A DNA stretch of 7,786 nt from NCBI GenBank assembly GCA_002792355.1, contig PFOE01000068.1, positions 1-7,786 on the forward strand, in the 5' to 3' direction. The DNA is from Candidatus Roizmanbacteria bacterium CG_4_10_14_0_2_um_filter_36_35. Lineage in GTDB: Bacteria; Patescibacteriota; Microgenomatia; UBA1406; GWC2-37-13. The position numbers were made by a program, and so were the translations under genes. The first letter of the stretch is position 1. Every line of letters begins with the position of its first letter. This document shows positions 1-4,894 of the stretch, piece after piece. Below the pieces are notes generated by a model. That model had not been told where the DNA came from. It worked only from the letters and a program-made list of their open reading frames with translations, and did no database searches.

Positions 1-143
1 GACTACCAACAACTGACGATGACAGATTAGGTTTTGGATAAAACCGTTTTTTACAAGACACACAATAACGTTTGAATATTACGTGTTCTGTAATTGTGGC
101 GGGAATAATTGGAATATCAATAATTTGTCTTGAATAAGAGTTG
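1..143 (-). pseudogene. IS66-like transposase fragment (zinc-binding region), cut by left window edge
   Basis: The minus strand of about 143-1 reads without a stop as ...SYSRQIIDIP, then an ITEH stretch, KRYCVSCKKRFYP and a short tail. This pattern (R-Q-[IV]-[IV]-D-[IL]-P, then T-E-H, then a CxxC followed by a basic-aromatic run) is known from the zinc-binding region N-terminal to the DDE domain of many IS66-type transposases. No ATG or plausible ribosome site lies upstream on the minus strand. The open frame simply continues into the tmRNA promoter region, where the expected first cysteine pair is not recognisable (only one Cys). I infer a 5'-truncated remnant of an element that once landed upstream of the tmRNA. 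It differs from the complete IS66 element at 2498-4059, so it is not a fragment of that copy. Family assignment is by motif recognition only; the catalytic part would lie outside the window. Confidence 0.55.
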
Positions 144-160
144 GCAACCTGGCAGGTTGC
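144..160. repeat. 7-bp hairpin upstream of tmRNA promoter
   Basis: GCAACCT (144-150) and AGGTTGC (154-160) form a perfect 7-bp stem with a 3-nt loop, about 30 bases upstream of the tmRNA -10 box. No T-run follows on either strand, so a terminator is unlikely. It may be incidental or a remnant of the insertion that left the transposase fragment. Confidence 0.4.
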
Positions 161-187
161 TGTATTATGGCTTTTCAAGCTAATTGG

Positions 188-196
188 TGATATAAT
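188..196 (+). promoter_or_regulatory. Extended -10 promoter of the tmRNA gene
   Basis: TGATATAAT at 188-196 is a perfect extended -10 (TGn followed by TATAAT). It ends 14 bases before the mature tmRNA 5' end at 211, which leaves a short leader that RNase P would remove. No good -35 hexamer is seen at the usual spacing, as expected for extended -10 promoters. Confidence 0.7.
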
Positions 197-210
197 ATGA
201 GGAGTAACTT

Positions 211-596
211 GGGGATGACAGGCATCGACGGGAATTTTGCACTTTTACAAATCGTGAGGGCCGACCAATCGGTTAAATGGAAAAAATCAACTGATAATGA
301 GCAATCTGAAGCAGCTGAAGCTTTCGCGTATCGTAATATGGCTTTTGCCACTTTACATGCCTAAAGTGTAAGCCTCTGATTAAGTTTTCCTTAGTTCAAT
401 TTAGTCGTGAGGTTAACCAACTAAGGTACGGTTTTTGGAAGTTGCAATTGGTCCAAAAACCCGACAATTTCAATTGACATTTTGCTCTGATTTGAATATT
501 TACGCAGGCAAAATAGAGTTATAAATATTTTATCCCTCACTAAAAATTTGTTTAAGTGTGTTCTCGGACGCGGGTTCAAATCCCGCCATCTCCACC
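211..596 (+). ncRNA. ssrA: tmRNA (transfer-messenger RNA)
   Basis: tmRNA rescues stalled ribosomes: its tRNA-like part is charged with alanine and its internal reading frame tags the stalled protein for proteolysis. The 5' end GGGGATG (211-217) pairs with CATCTCC (587-593) as a 7-bp acceptor stem with one G-U. The tmRNA-specific ATCGACGGG D-loop-like motif follows the 5' half. Near the 3' end, GCGGG-TTCAAAT-CCCGC forms the T-arm. The tag frame ends at the stop 362-364, reading ...EAAEAFAYRNMAFATLHA, and this stop sits in a CACTTT/AAAGTG helix. A pseudoknot candidate lies at about 433-480 (GTTTTTGG with CCAAAAAC, plus two CAATTG segments). The resume codon is uncertain, near 287-293. After discriminator A594 the DNA reads CCC, so the final A of an encoded CCA is missing: a mobile element joins exactly here. 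The last 67 bases are overlapped antisense by the recombinase frame. Length about 386 nt is normal. Confidence 0.93.
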
Positions 597-1303
597 CGAT
601 TGCGACTTATCGGGCGGCGCGATAGCGCCGCCCACTGATCCGGAAGGTGCCAATCGACTATTCTGTCTTTTAGGGTTAGGTTCGAGCCGGTCTTTTTTAG
701 GAACTCTCTTTTTTGAAAAAGATTTATATTGTCCGATGCGATTTTATTGGCTTCCAGTGCTGTATCAAAGAATTCTCTCATAGGTTCGAGCCACTTATTG
801 GGGAAAAGTTCAAGAGTCGATATTCTCTGCTCAATAGACTTCTTCTCACTCATAAACTTTTCCTTTCTATTAAGGTAATCCTCCCGACTGACAACATTGC
901 CCAAATATGAGTCTAAAAGTTTATTTAACTTCTCATTAATATTGAGCAGATCTTTTTTGAACTCTTGAACAATCACCAACACTTCTGACCGCTGTTGGTG
1001 TTCGTCAGTATTTAGTTTGTTCATAAACCATTGGTGGTCAGAAGTGGACAAAGAAACTTTTTGAATATGGTCGTTGAGTTGCGGAATGATGGCCGATTCG
1101 GAAATAAACCTTTGACCACACTTGATTAACTTATTCTTCTTTGAGCACCTGTAATATACAAATCGTTGACCAATATCAGATGACTTGTAATACTTAAGAT
1201 GTTGCTCGGCCGAAATCATCATTCCGCACTCACCGCACTTGATAAGACCGGTGAAGGGGAAATTAAGGGGTTCAGACGGGTGAGAACGACCACGACCCTC
1301 CAT
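530..1303 (-). CDS. Serine recombinase, C-terminal half (zinc ribbon and coiled coil), reading into the tmRNA
   Basis: This is the downstream part of the split recombinase, in the same frame as the upstream half and separated from it by one TAA (1316-1318) and four codons (IQTV). It opens with FPFTGLIKCGECG, the recombinase zinc ribbon, with Cys at 23, 26, 53 and 62. A charged coiled-coil region follows at about residues 100-165, then an FLKKTGSN segment common in large serine recombinases. The last ~25 residues are not family sequence: SRNRVEMAGFEPASE is the translation of the tmRNA acceptor stem and T-arm reverse complement, so the original stop was lost or the frame always ran through the attachment site. 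In the family these domains bind the outer parts of att sites and control integration versus excision. The ATG at 1303 has no clear ribosome site and is probably not a true start. Expression as a separate protein is doubtful. Confidence 0.75.
   Translation of the reverse strand: MEGRGRSHPSEPLNFPFTGLIKCGECGMMISAEQHLKYYKSSDIGQRFVYYRCSKKNKLIKCGQRFISESAIIPQLNDHIQKVSLSTSDHQWFMNKLNTDEHQQRSEVLVIVQEFKKDLLNINEKLNKLLDSYLGNVVSREDYLNRKEKFMSEKKSIEQRISTLELFPNKWLEPMREFFDTALEANKIASDNINLFQKREFLKKTGSNLTLKDRIVDWHLPDQWAALSRRPISRNRVEMAGFEPASENTLKQIFSEG
593..664 (+). repeat. Left arm of 72-bp inverted repeat
   Basis: Pairs with 2384-2455 with 4 mismatches (at 638, 649, 650 and 656); the outer 45 bases are identical. 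It includes the hairpin 612-633: GGGCGGCGC, loop GATA, GCGCCGCCC, a 9-bp all-GC stem. In minus-strand translation the arm encodes the recombinase tail IVDWHLPDQWAALSRRPI. Homology to the other arm continues with gaps to about 747. Confidence 0.95.
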
Positions 1304-1315
1304 AACCGTCTGTAT

Positions 1316-2077
1316 TTAATCAAAAAGTTTCTTTGTAATAAGTGGCTCGTGGATTCCTTGATGAATTTCACCTTTATAGCGAAAATACCCAAAGTAAAAG
1401 GGGTTTGAGAGGATAGAGGCAACTCGACTTTTATGAATTGGAATTCCTCCTCTTGAAACAATTCCTTTACTTTTAAGAAATAGGCTCAAGCTCTTACAAG
1501 TCGAGTTGCCTTTGGAATAGATCTCAAAAAGTTCCTTAACTACCAATGAGATTTTAGGATCTATAATTATCTTTCTGTTTACCCGGTCGTTAAGATAACC
1601 CAATGGAGCAACCCCGGGAAATTCGCCTCGTCTTACTTTTTGACGAAAACCCCTTTTAGTATTTTCGCTCAAGGAATCCACATAGTATTTACTTTGACCA
1701 AAAGCGATTGATAACATGAAAAGTCTCTGTGGGGTGTTTTGAAACCAGAAAGTCGGAAACTTGAGGTCGTCTAATATATTACGATCTAACAGATAGACGA
1801 CTCGACCGGCATCAACTGCATTACGGGCAAGACGATCAGGGTGCCAGGCCAAGATACCTTGAGCTTCGCCCTTTTCGACACGATCCAACATCTGGTTAAA
1901 TAACTCTCTACCTGGAACCTTAGCAGTTTTACTCTCAATAACCGTATCAACTATATTTAAGCCCTCTTTTTGGGCATAGGTGCGAAGCTCATCTATCTGG
2001 GCAGGTATGGATAACAATTGGTGCTGGTCGTCGTCGGTCGACTTTCTAGCATAGATAAAGTAGGCAAGACTTTTCAT
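1316..2077 (-). CDS. Large serine recombinase/integrase, N-terminal half (catalytic and recombinase domains), nonsense-split
   Basis: Serine recombinases cut and exchange DNA at att sites through a 5'-phosphoserine intermediate. Residues 1-145 form the resolvase catalytic domain: YARKS with nucleophile Ser13 and Arg11, the Q-x-x-E/LR region near residues 24-32, and HPDRLAR (79-85) with the conserved arginines. Residues ~155-253 match the recombinase DNA-binding domain (GEFPGVAPLGYLN, then the NPFYFGYFRYKGE block). The frame stops at TAA (1316-1318) straight after LITKKLFD. Downstream, the same frame continues as IQTVMEGRGR and a zinc ribbon, so one Lys/Glu-to-stop change explains the break; the rejoined protein would be about 515 residues, normal for the family. 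The start ATG at 2075-2077 has no evident Shine-Dalgarno sequence. Its position beside the tmRNA and read-through into it indicate the integrase of a tmRNA-targeting element, now probably inactive. Confidence 0.85.
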   Translation of the reverse strand: MKSLAYFIYARKSTDDDQHQLLSIPAQIDELRTYAQKEGLNIVDTVIESKTAKVPGRELFNQMLDRVEKGEAQGILAWHPDRLARNAVDAGRVVYLLDRNILDDLKFPTFWFQNTPQRLFMLSIAFGQSKYYVDSLSENTKRGFRQKVRRGEFPGVAPLGYLNDRVNRKIIIDPKISLVVKELFEIYSKGNSTCKSLSLFLKSKGIVSRGGIPIHKSRVASILSNPFYFGYFRYKGEIHQGIHEPLITKKLFD

Positions 2078-2086
2078 GTTATCAAG

Positions 2087-2105
2087 ATTTAAAAAAATGT
2101 CTAAT
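2087..2105. repeat. 19-bp inverted repeat, left copy
   Basis: ATTTAAAAAAATGTCTAAT is the exact reverse complement of 2210-2228. The pair spans 142 bp directly upstream of the recombinase start codon. No target duplication flanks it. It could be an operator pair for recombinase control, a small MITE-like insertion, or arms of a recombination site. Confidence 0.85.
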
Positions 2106-2209
2106 CCTAAAATAATGGTACACCTCTAGAAAACAATTTCAATATCAATAGCAATCGCGTTGCCATAATAGTACGGACTAAGTATTGACTAGGTAACGGG
2201 GAGCATGTT

Positions 2210-2228
2210 ATTAGACATTTTTTTAAAT
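2210..2228. repeat. 19-bp inverted repeat, right copy
   Basis: Perfect inverted partner of 2087-2105. The ~104 bp between the copies is AT-rich, has no ORF, and must hold the recombinase promoter, though I could not choose a convincing -35/-10 pair. Confidence 0.85.
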
Positions 2229-2260
2229 AAAATTTCCTAGTTTTATTGCTTTTGGTCAAA

Positions 2261-2316
2261 CCCCCGCTACTGCGGGGGAAAAACATAAAATCGCATCCTC
2301 CCGCCTCAAGCGGGAG
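2261..2316. repeat. Two GC-rich hairpins between short direct repeats
   Basis: Hairpin 1: CCCCCGC (2261-2267), loop TACT, GCGGGGG. Hairpin 2: CTCCCGC (2298-2304), loop CTCAA, GCGGGAG (ends 2316). Both share the CCCGC...GCGGG core. The pair is flanked by TTTTGGTCAAA (2250-2260) and TTTTAGTCAAA (2321-2331). Hairpin 2 lies in a ~42-bp stretch that interrupts the decayed recombinase copy relative to the intact one, so it looks like an inserted small palindromic element. Confidence 0.7.
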
Positions 2317-2455
2317 AATGTTTTAGTCAAAAAAGGAGAGGACAATATAAATCTTTTTGAAAAAAACTAAAAAAGAGAGTGAGAGAATAGTGGATTGTGA
2401 CCTTCCGGAACAGTGGGCGGCGCTATCGCGCCGCCCGATAAGTCGCAATCGGGTG
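2285..2455 (+). pseudogene. Decayed, inverted copy of the serine recombinase 3' end
   Basis: The plus strand here matches the minus strand of 593-747 in blocks. 2285-2297 matches the segment around 735-747; after a ~42-bp hairpin insertion, 2340-2358 matches about 716-733; after an approximately 25-base loss, 2384-2455 matches 593-664. Translation gives NINLFEK, then in another frame FLKKT and ERIVDCDLPEQWAALSRRPISRNRV, against the intact copy's NINLFQK, FLKKT and DRIVDWHLPDQW. Several differences (DCDLPE versus DWHLPD) show it is a diverged relative and not a fresh duplicate. Past the shared GGGTG the frame reads into unrelated sequence (QLYNFLRT...) and not into tmRNA, so its outer junction differs from the left one. 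It could be the remnant of an earlier related element or the opposite end of a palindrome-ended element. Confidence 0.8.
2384..2455 (-). repeat. Right arm of 72-bp inverted repeat
   Basis: Inverted partner of 593-664. It contains the same GC hairpin (2415-2436, loop TATC). The outer five bases GGGTG correspond to the CACCC at the tmRNA end of the left arm, so the repeat limit coincides with the recombination junction. Confidence 0.95.
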
Positions 2456-2489
2456 CAATTATACAACTTCTTAAGAACCTATTTTATCA

Positions 2490-2497
2490 AAAATAAT
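2490..2497. repeat. Target-site duplication of the IS66 element, left copy
   Basis: AAAATAAT directly outside the left terminal repeat is identical to 4060-4067. Eight bp is the normal duplication length for the IS66 family, so this insertion is simple and unrearranged. Confidence 0.95.
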
Positions 2498-2519
2498 GTA
2501 ACCGTTCACGAGTTGGCAA
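2498..2519 (+). repeat. IS66 left terminal inverted repeat
   Basis: 22 bases beginning GTAACCGTTCACG, perfectly complementary to 4038-4059. It contains the transposase stop codon (TGA on the minus strand at 2506-2508). Confidence 0.95.
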
Positions 2520-4023
2520 CGCCGGAACATAAATAATCCTTGAGGGTTGGGAAGAACGCCTCTTGTTTTGTTCTGACCAGGGTCTGCACAATACTGGCAA
2601 GGGTTGCGGTGGTTTCCATCCCCGCGTAGGTATCCGAGCCATAGGAAATTTTTCTCGCAAGTGCAATCGGCCTGAGCTCCTGTTCTGCAAAGTTGTTGGT
2701 GCCGTTGGGAGAGACGAGAAGCGCTCGGATGAGTCCGTCTTTTTGTTCCCGCAGACGATGCTGCAAAGCGCATGTTGTTGGATCGGTAGATGGATGTGCC
2801 AGAAGCTCATCCATCTGTCGACGTGCGTCGTGCTCCAACTGTTTTGGATTCCCCTGATACTGCAGATCGTTTTTGCGGTGGTAGAGCGAAACGAGGGTAT
2901 CCCGGATATGGATGCTCTTATGCGTTTTTGGTTTGTCCACCGTTTCCTCAAAACAAAACCGCAACAGATGCGCCCAGCAGTAGAGATGTCTGTCCGGCGG
3001 GATGGCAGACAGATACGAGGCCAGTCCGTCGTGCATCGCATATGCCTGACTCGTGCCGTACATCTCGGCAGCAATTCCTGTTCCCCGGGATTCGGCTGCA
3101 ACATAGACGGTTGCCTCGTCATTGGCCATAATCCACATCCATGCATTTTTTCCTCTGACTTGCCAGCCGGTTTCGTCGGCATAGAGAATGTGTCCTGCCC
3201 GAACAATACGCTTGAGGTCTTCGTAACGGGGTCCTAGGTATTGGTGCGCCTGACGAAAAAGGGAAATCAATCCGCTTTCTGAGATATCCAGTCCATAACC
3301 GATCGCAAAAACCATGGAAATTTTTGATAGAGACAACAAACAGCGATATCGCAAAAGGAGCGCCATCATAAAGGTATTGATCCCGTATTCCGTGAACGGG
3401 AGGCTCCGGTTGTCAGCAGCGGACACTTCGTGTTTGCACATCCCACACCATTGCCGTTCGCTCTCCACGATGAGCTTGACCACCTGGGGGTTGAGGACAA
3501 TATCAATGAGGGTTTTCTGTTGGACAGCGGTAACCCGGCGGAGGGCATGACCACAGCGGAAACAGGAGGGGGCATATACCCGTCGATGTTCATATCGTGA
3601 CGCATCGTCTGTTTGTTCTCGGTTCGTATTTGCATGTCCTGGTTGCCCGCCTTTGGATTTCTTGTCTTCTTCGCTGGGCGAGTGGAAATTTCCATGGTCA
3701 AATAAACTAGCCCGGTAGCGGTTGGTGGTTTTGGTGAGTCTCTCGATTTCTTTTTGCAATCGATCCCGTTCTTTTTCCAACCGCTCTTTTTGTTGTTTTT
3801 CTTCCTGATATTTTTGTTTCCAATAGGTGATTTCGTCTATTGCTTTGTCTTTTTGTCGTTTGAGGATGGTGGTTGTAGTACGAAGCGTGGGCAATTCCTG
3901 ACGATACTGATCAATGATCCGGAGACAAAACGACAGCCGGAGATCAAGATGCAAATTTGTGGGGAAAGAAAAACTTTGTTTAGACAGATACATCAGGATA
4001 TCCAGCGTATGACACTCCATCAT
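2506..4023 (-). CDS. tnpC: IS66-family DDE transposase
   Basis: Catalyses cut-and-join transposition of the surrounding element. At 505 residues it has full family length. Residues ~45-100 form a highly charged coiled coil (leucine-zipper-like region). A zinc finger follows with CxxC pairs at 154/157 (CFRCGH) and 193/196 (CGMC). The DDE core has Asp282 in YADETGW, Asp332 in MHDGLASY, the CWAH signature at 349-352, and the catalytic Glu447 in NNFAEQELRP, followed by RKISYGSDTYAG. The short C-terminal IS66 tail ends inside the terminal repeat. The N-terminus is uncertain: two adjacent ATGs lie at 4018-4023 with only an abutting AGG, and Met11 is an alternative start. A TTGACA-like hexamer lies on the minus strand just inside the right repeat. 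The reading frame shows no break. Confidence 0.96.
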   Translation of the reverse strand: MMECHTLDILMYLSKQSFSFPTNLHLDLRLSFCLRIIDQYRQELPTLRTTTTILKRQKDKAIDEITYWKQKYQEEKQQKERLEKERDRLQKEIERLTKTTNRYRASLFDHGNFHSPSEEDKKSKGGQPGHANTNREQTDDASRYEHRRVYAPSCFRCGHALRRVTAVQQKTLIDIVLNPQVVKLIVESERQWCGMCKHEVSAADNRSLPFTEYGINTFMMALLLRYRCLLSLSKISMVFAIGYGLDISESGLISLFRQAHQYLGPRYEDLKRIVRAGHILYADETGWQVRGKNAWMWIMANDEATVYVAAESRGTGIAAEMYGTSQAYAMHDGLASYLSAIPPDRHLYCWAHLLRFCFEETVDKPKTHKSIHIRDTLVSLYHRKNDLQYQGNPKQLEHDARRQMDELLAHPSTDPTTCALQHRLREQKDGLIRALLVSPNGTNNFAEQELRPIALARKISYGSDTYAGMETTATLASIVQTLVRTKQEAFFPTLKDYLCSGVANS

Positions 4024-4037
4024 CCTGTGTCAAATTT

Positions 4038-4059
4038 TTGCCAACTCGTGAACGGTTAC
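4038..4059 (-). repeat. IS66 right terminal inverted repeat
   Basis: Perfect inverted partner of 2498-2519, directly upstream of the transposase start. Confidence 0.95.
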
Positions 4060-4067
4060 AAAATAAT
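4060..4067. repeat. Target-site duplication of the IS66 element, right copy
   Basis: AAAATAAT, identical to 2490-2497. Removing the IS and one copy rejoins ...TATCAAAAATAATTAGACTG..., which is intergenic DNA. Confidence 0.95.
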
Positions 4068-4401
4068 TAGACTGAACAATTGACGCTTTTTAATCAGAGA
4101 TTGCGACACTTCGCTTGCGTTTTTGCGACATGACGAGCTCCAAAACTGGGGGCTGGGGACTGTGGGAGCGCTGACGGTCAGAGCCAATGGTTTAAGAACT
4201 TCAAGCTTTTAACCAACCATTCTGTCCGCCGGCTAAACTTTCAAACACCACACGCCCTCGCTCCGCTCGGGCATCTCCGCCTCCCCGATGACAACTGGTC
4301 GGCGGAATCTTAGTCGCCCGCCCAGCTCGACTCCCACACATCAGATTGATATCAGCCCTCACTCCCGCCCGACTGAGTCGGTGGTCGCTTCGGGCTTCTT
4401 C

Positions 4402-4428
4402 CCGCCTCCGCTTCGCTCCGGCGGTTTT
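4402..4428 (+). terminator. Weak terminator-like hairpin
   Basis: CCGCC (4402-4406) and GGCGG (4420-4424) are separated by the CTCCGCTTCGCTCC motif and followed by TTTT. The 5-bp stem is short and no gene ends nearby, so this may simply be a dispersed palindromic repeat. Confidence 0.3.
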
Positions 4429-4501
4429 CATTTCCTCACTTTTCCAAGTCTTTGGGGAGGACGACAAAAAGACAGGGGGGAAAGAAAAGACAGATTGAGT
4501 T

Positions 4502-4526
4502 GGGCGACTGACTAAGTCAGTCGCCC
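4502..4526. terminator. Perfect 11-bp hairpin, terminator-like
   Basis: GGGCGACTGAC (4502-4512), loop TAA, GTCAGTCGCCC (4516-4526), then TTT. The stem is strong but the T-run short. No plus-strand gene is seen directly upstream, so it may be a structural repeat. Confidence 0.6.
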
Positions 4527-4583
4527 TTTGACCGGAAATATCTAACCGGCCAAGTTTAAGAAATTTTAATTTCGGTCATCTTT

Positions 4584-4640
4584 CTCTCTCAGTTGATTTG
4601 GTGGGTGACAAGCCAAATCACCCCAAATCAACTCAGAGAG
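4584..4640. repeat. Long imperfect hairpin (17 of 18 bp)
   Basis: 4584-4601 pairs with 4623-4640 with one mismatch (C4590 opposite C4634). The 21-base loop carries a second copy of CCAAATCA (4613-4620), so two alternative pairings with TGATTTGG are possible. No ORF is associated. Confidence 0.8.
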
Positions 4641-4692
4641 ATATGGTTGTGGTTTGTTTCTGTAGTTGGGTGGATCAAAGGTTATCGGGACT

Positions 4693-4746
4693 CGCTCCAT
4701 TGCGGGTTACCGAGTTCTTGAGTCAGACCTTACCCGCAATCGAGCG
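4693..4746. repeat. Inverted repeat (14 of 15 bp, 24-base loop)
   Basis: CGCTC-C-ATTGCGGGT (4693-4707) pairs with ACCCGCAAT-C-GAGCG (4732-4746) with a single C-C mismatch. It could be a binding site or a folded RNA; no nearby gene claims it. Confidence 0.75.
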
Positions 4747-4787
4747 GCATTTTCAAATCGACCAATTTTAATCTCCTCACCCCCTGA

Positions 4788-4820
4788 CCCCCTCACCTCT
4801 TCAGAGAAAAGGTGAGGGGG
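4788..4820. repeat. 11-bp CCCCCTCACCT palindrome
   Basis: CCCCCTCACCT (4788-4798) and AGGTGAGGGGG (4810-4820) form a perfect stem with an 11-base loop, preceded by a further CCTCACCCCC copy. CCCCTCACC...GGTGAGGGG palindromes are a widespread class of dispersed intergenic repeats in bacteria, CPR genomes included. Confidence 0.8.
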
Positions 4821-4840
4821 AACTATTTATTAATAGTTTT
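4821..4840 (+). terminator. AT-rich hairpin with T-run
   Basis: AACTATT (4821-4827), loop TATT, AATAGTT (4832-4838), within a TTTT run. It directly follows the GC palindrome, so the two together could terminate transcription entering from the left and insulate the operon beginning near 4936. Confidence 0.4.
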
Positions 4841-4845
4841 CTGTT

Positions 4846-4894
4846 CCGGTCGGGGTACACTCGATTTTGCTTTTTAGTAATTAGTCCCGACCGG
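4846..4894. promoter_or_regulatory. Inverted repeat next to the regulator promoter, candidate operator
   Basis: CCGGTCGGG (4846-4854) and CCCGACCGG (4886-4894) are perfect 9-bp arms 31 bases apart. The right arm ends 5 bases before the -35 hexamer of the AbrB-like gene. AbrB-type regulators often bind their own promoters, so autoregulation is plausible; that link is inference. Confidence 0.45.

Larger units (their letters stand above)
593..2455. mobile_element. Candidate compact recombinase element at the tmRNA 3' end, bounded by inverted repeats
   Basis: The segment contains only the split serine recombinase and its upstream region. It is bracketed by a near-perfect 72-bp inverted repeat whose outer edge falls on the last base of the tmRNA acceptor stem. 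It could be a minimal self-mobile unit, or the attL end of a larger integrated element with an older inverted recombinase remnant nearby. No direct repeat of the tmRNA 3' end is visible downstream, so the true right boundary cannot be fixed. Confidence 0.45.
2498..4059 (-). mobile_element. Complete IS66-family insertion sequence, single-ORF type (1562 bp)
   Basis: The ends are perfect 22-bp inverted repeats (2498-2519 and 4038-4059) beginning with the family-typical GTAA, flanked by an exact 8-bp duplication. Only the DDE transposase is present; the accessory tnpA and tnpB of classical IS66 are absent, as in the ISBst12-like subgroup. The gene nearly fills the element: its stop codon lies inside the left repeat and its ATG lies about 15 bases inside the right repeat. 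G+C is visibly higher than in the flanking genes, which suggests transfer from another host. Repeats, duplication and reading frame are all intact, so the copy looks recent and potentially active. Confidence 0.96.

Noticed and set aside
137..147. GAGTTGGCAAC also found at 2510-2520 in the IS66 terminal repeat
   Set aside because: The match stops at 11 bases, there is no further resemblance to the IS end, and the adjacent fragment belongs to a different transposase; judged coincidence.
556..910. Plus-strand open frames over the tmRNA end and recombinase tail
   Set aside because: They are shadows of the tmRNA 3' end and of the minus-strand recombinase; no independent coding signal.
2471..3701. 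Additional frames inside the IS66 element on both strands
   Set aside because: All lie within the transposase gene in other frames; none resembles IS66 TnpA or TnpB.
4146..4172. G-runs (GGGGG, GGGG, GGG) as a possible G-quadruplex
   Set aside because: Only three runs of three or more Gs are present; a fourth is missing, so only a weak two-layer structure is possible.
4308..4345. CCCGCCCAGCTCGACTCCCAC resembles a tmRNA 3' end, a possible attR
   Set aside because: It lacks the TTCAAAT loop and pairing T-arm and has extra bases within the acceptor-like part; not a credible duplicate of 571-596.
4201..4515. Overlapping open frames on both strands in the GC-rich intergenic stretch
   Set aside because: They lack recognisable motifs, hydrophobic cores and ribosome sites, are rich in Arg/Gly/Pro/Ser from GC-rich repeats, and sit in a palindromic region; most likely chance frames.
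4693..4746. Possible integron attC site
   Set aside because: No integron integrase, no GTTRRRY/RYYYAAC core pair and no cassette-like ORF spacing are present.
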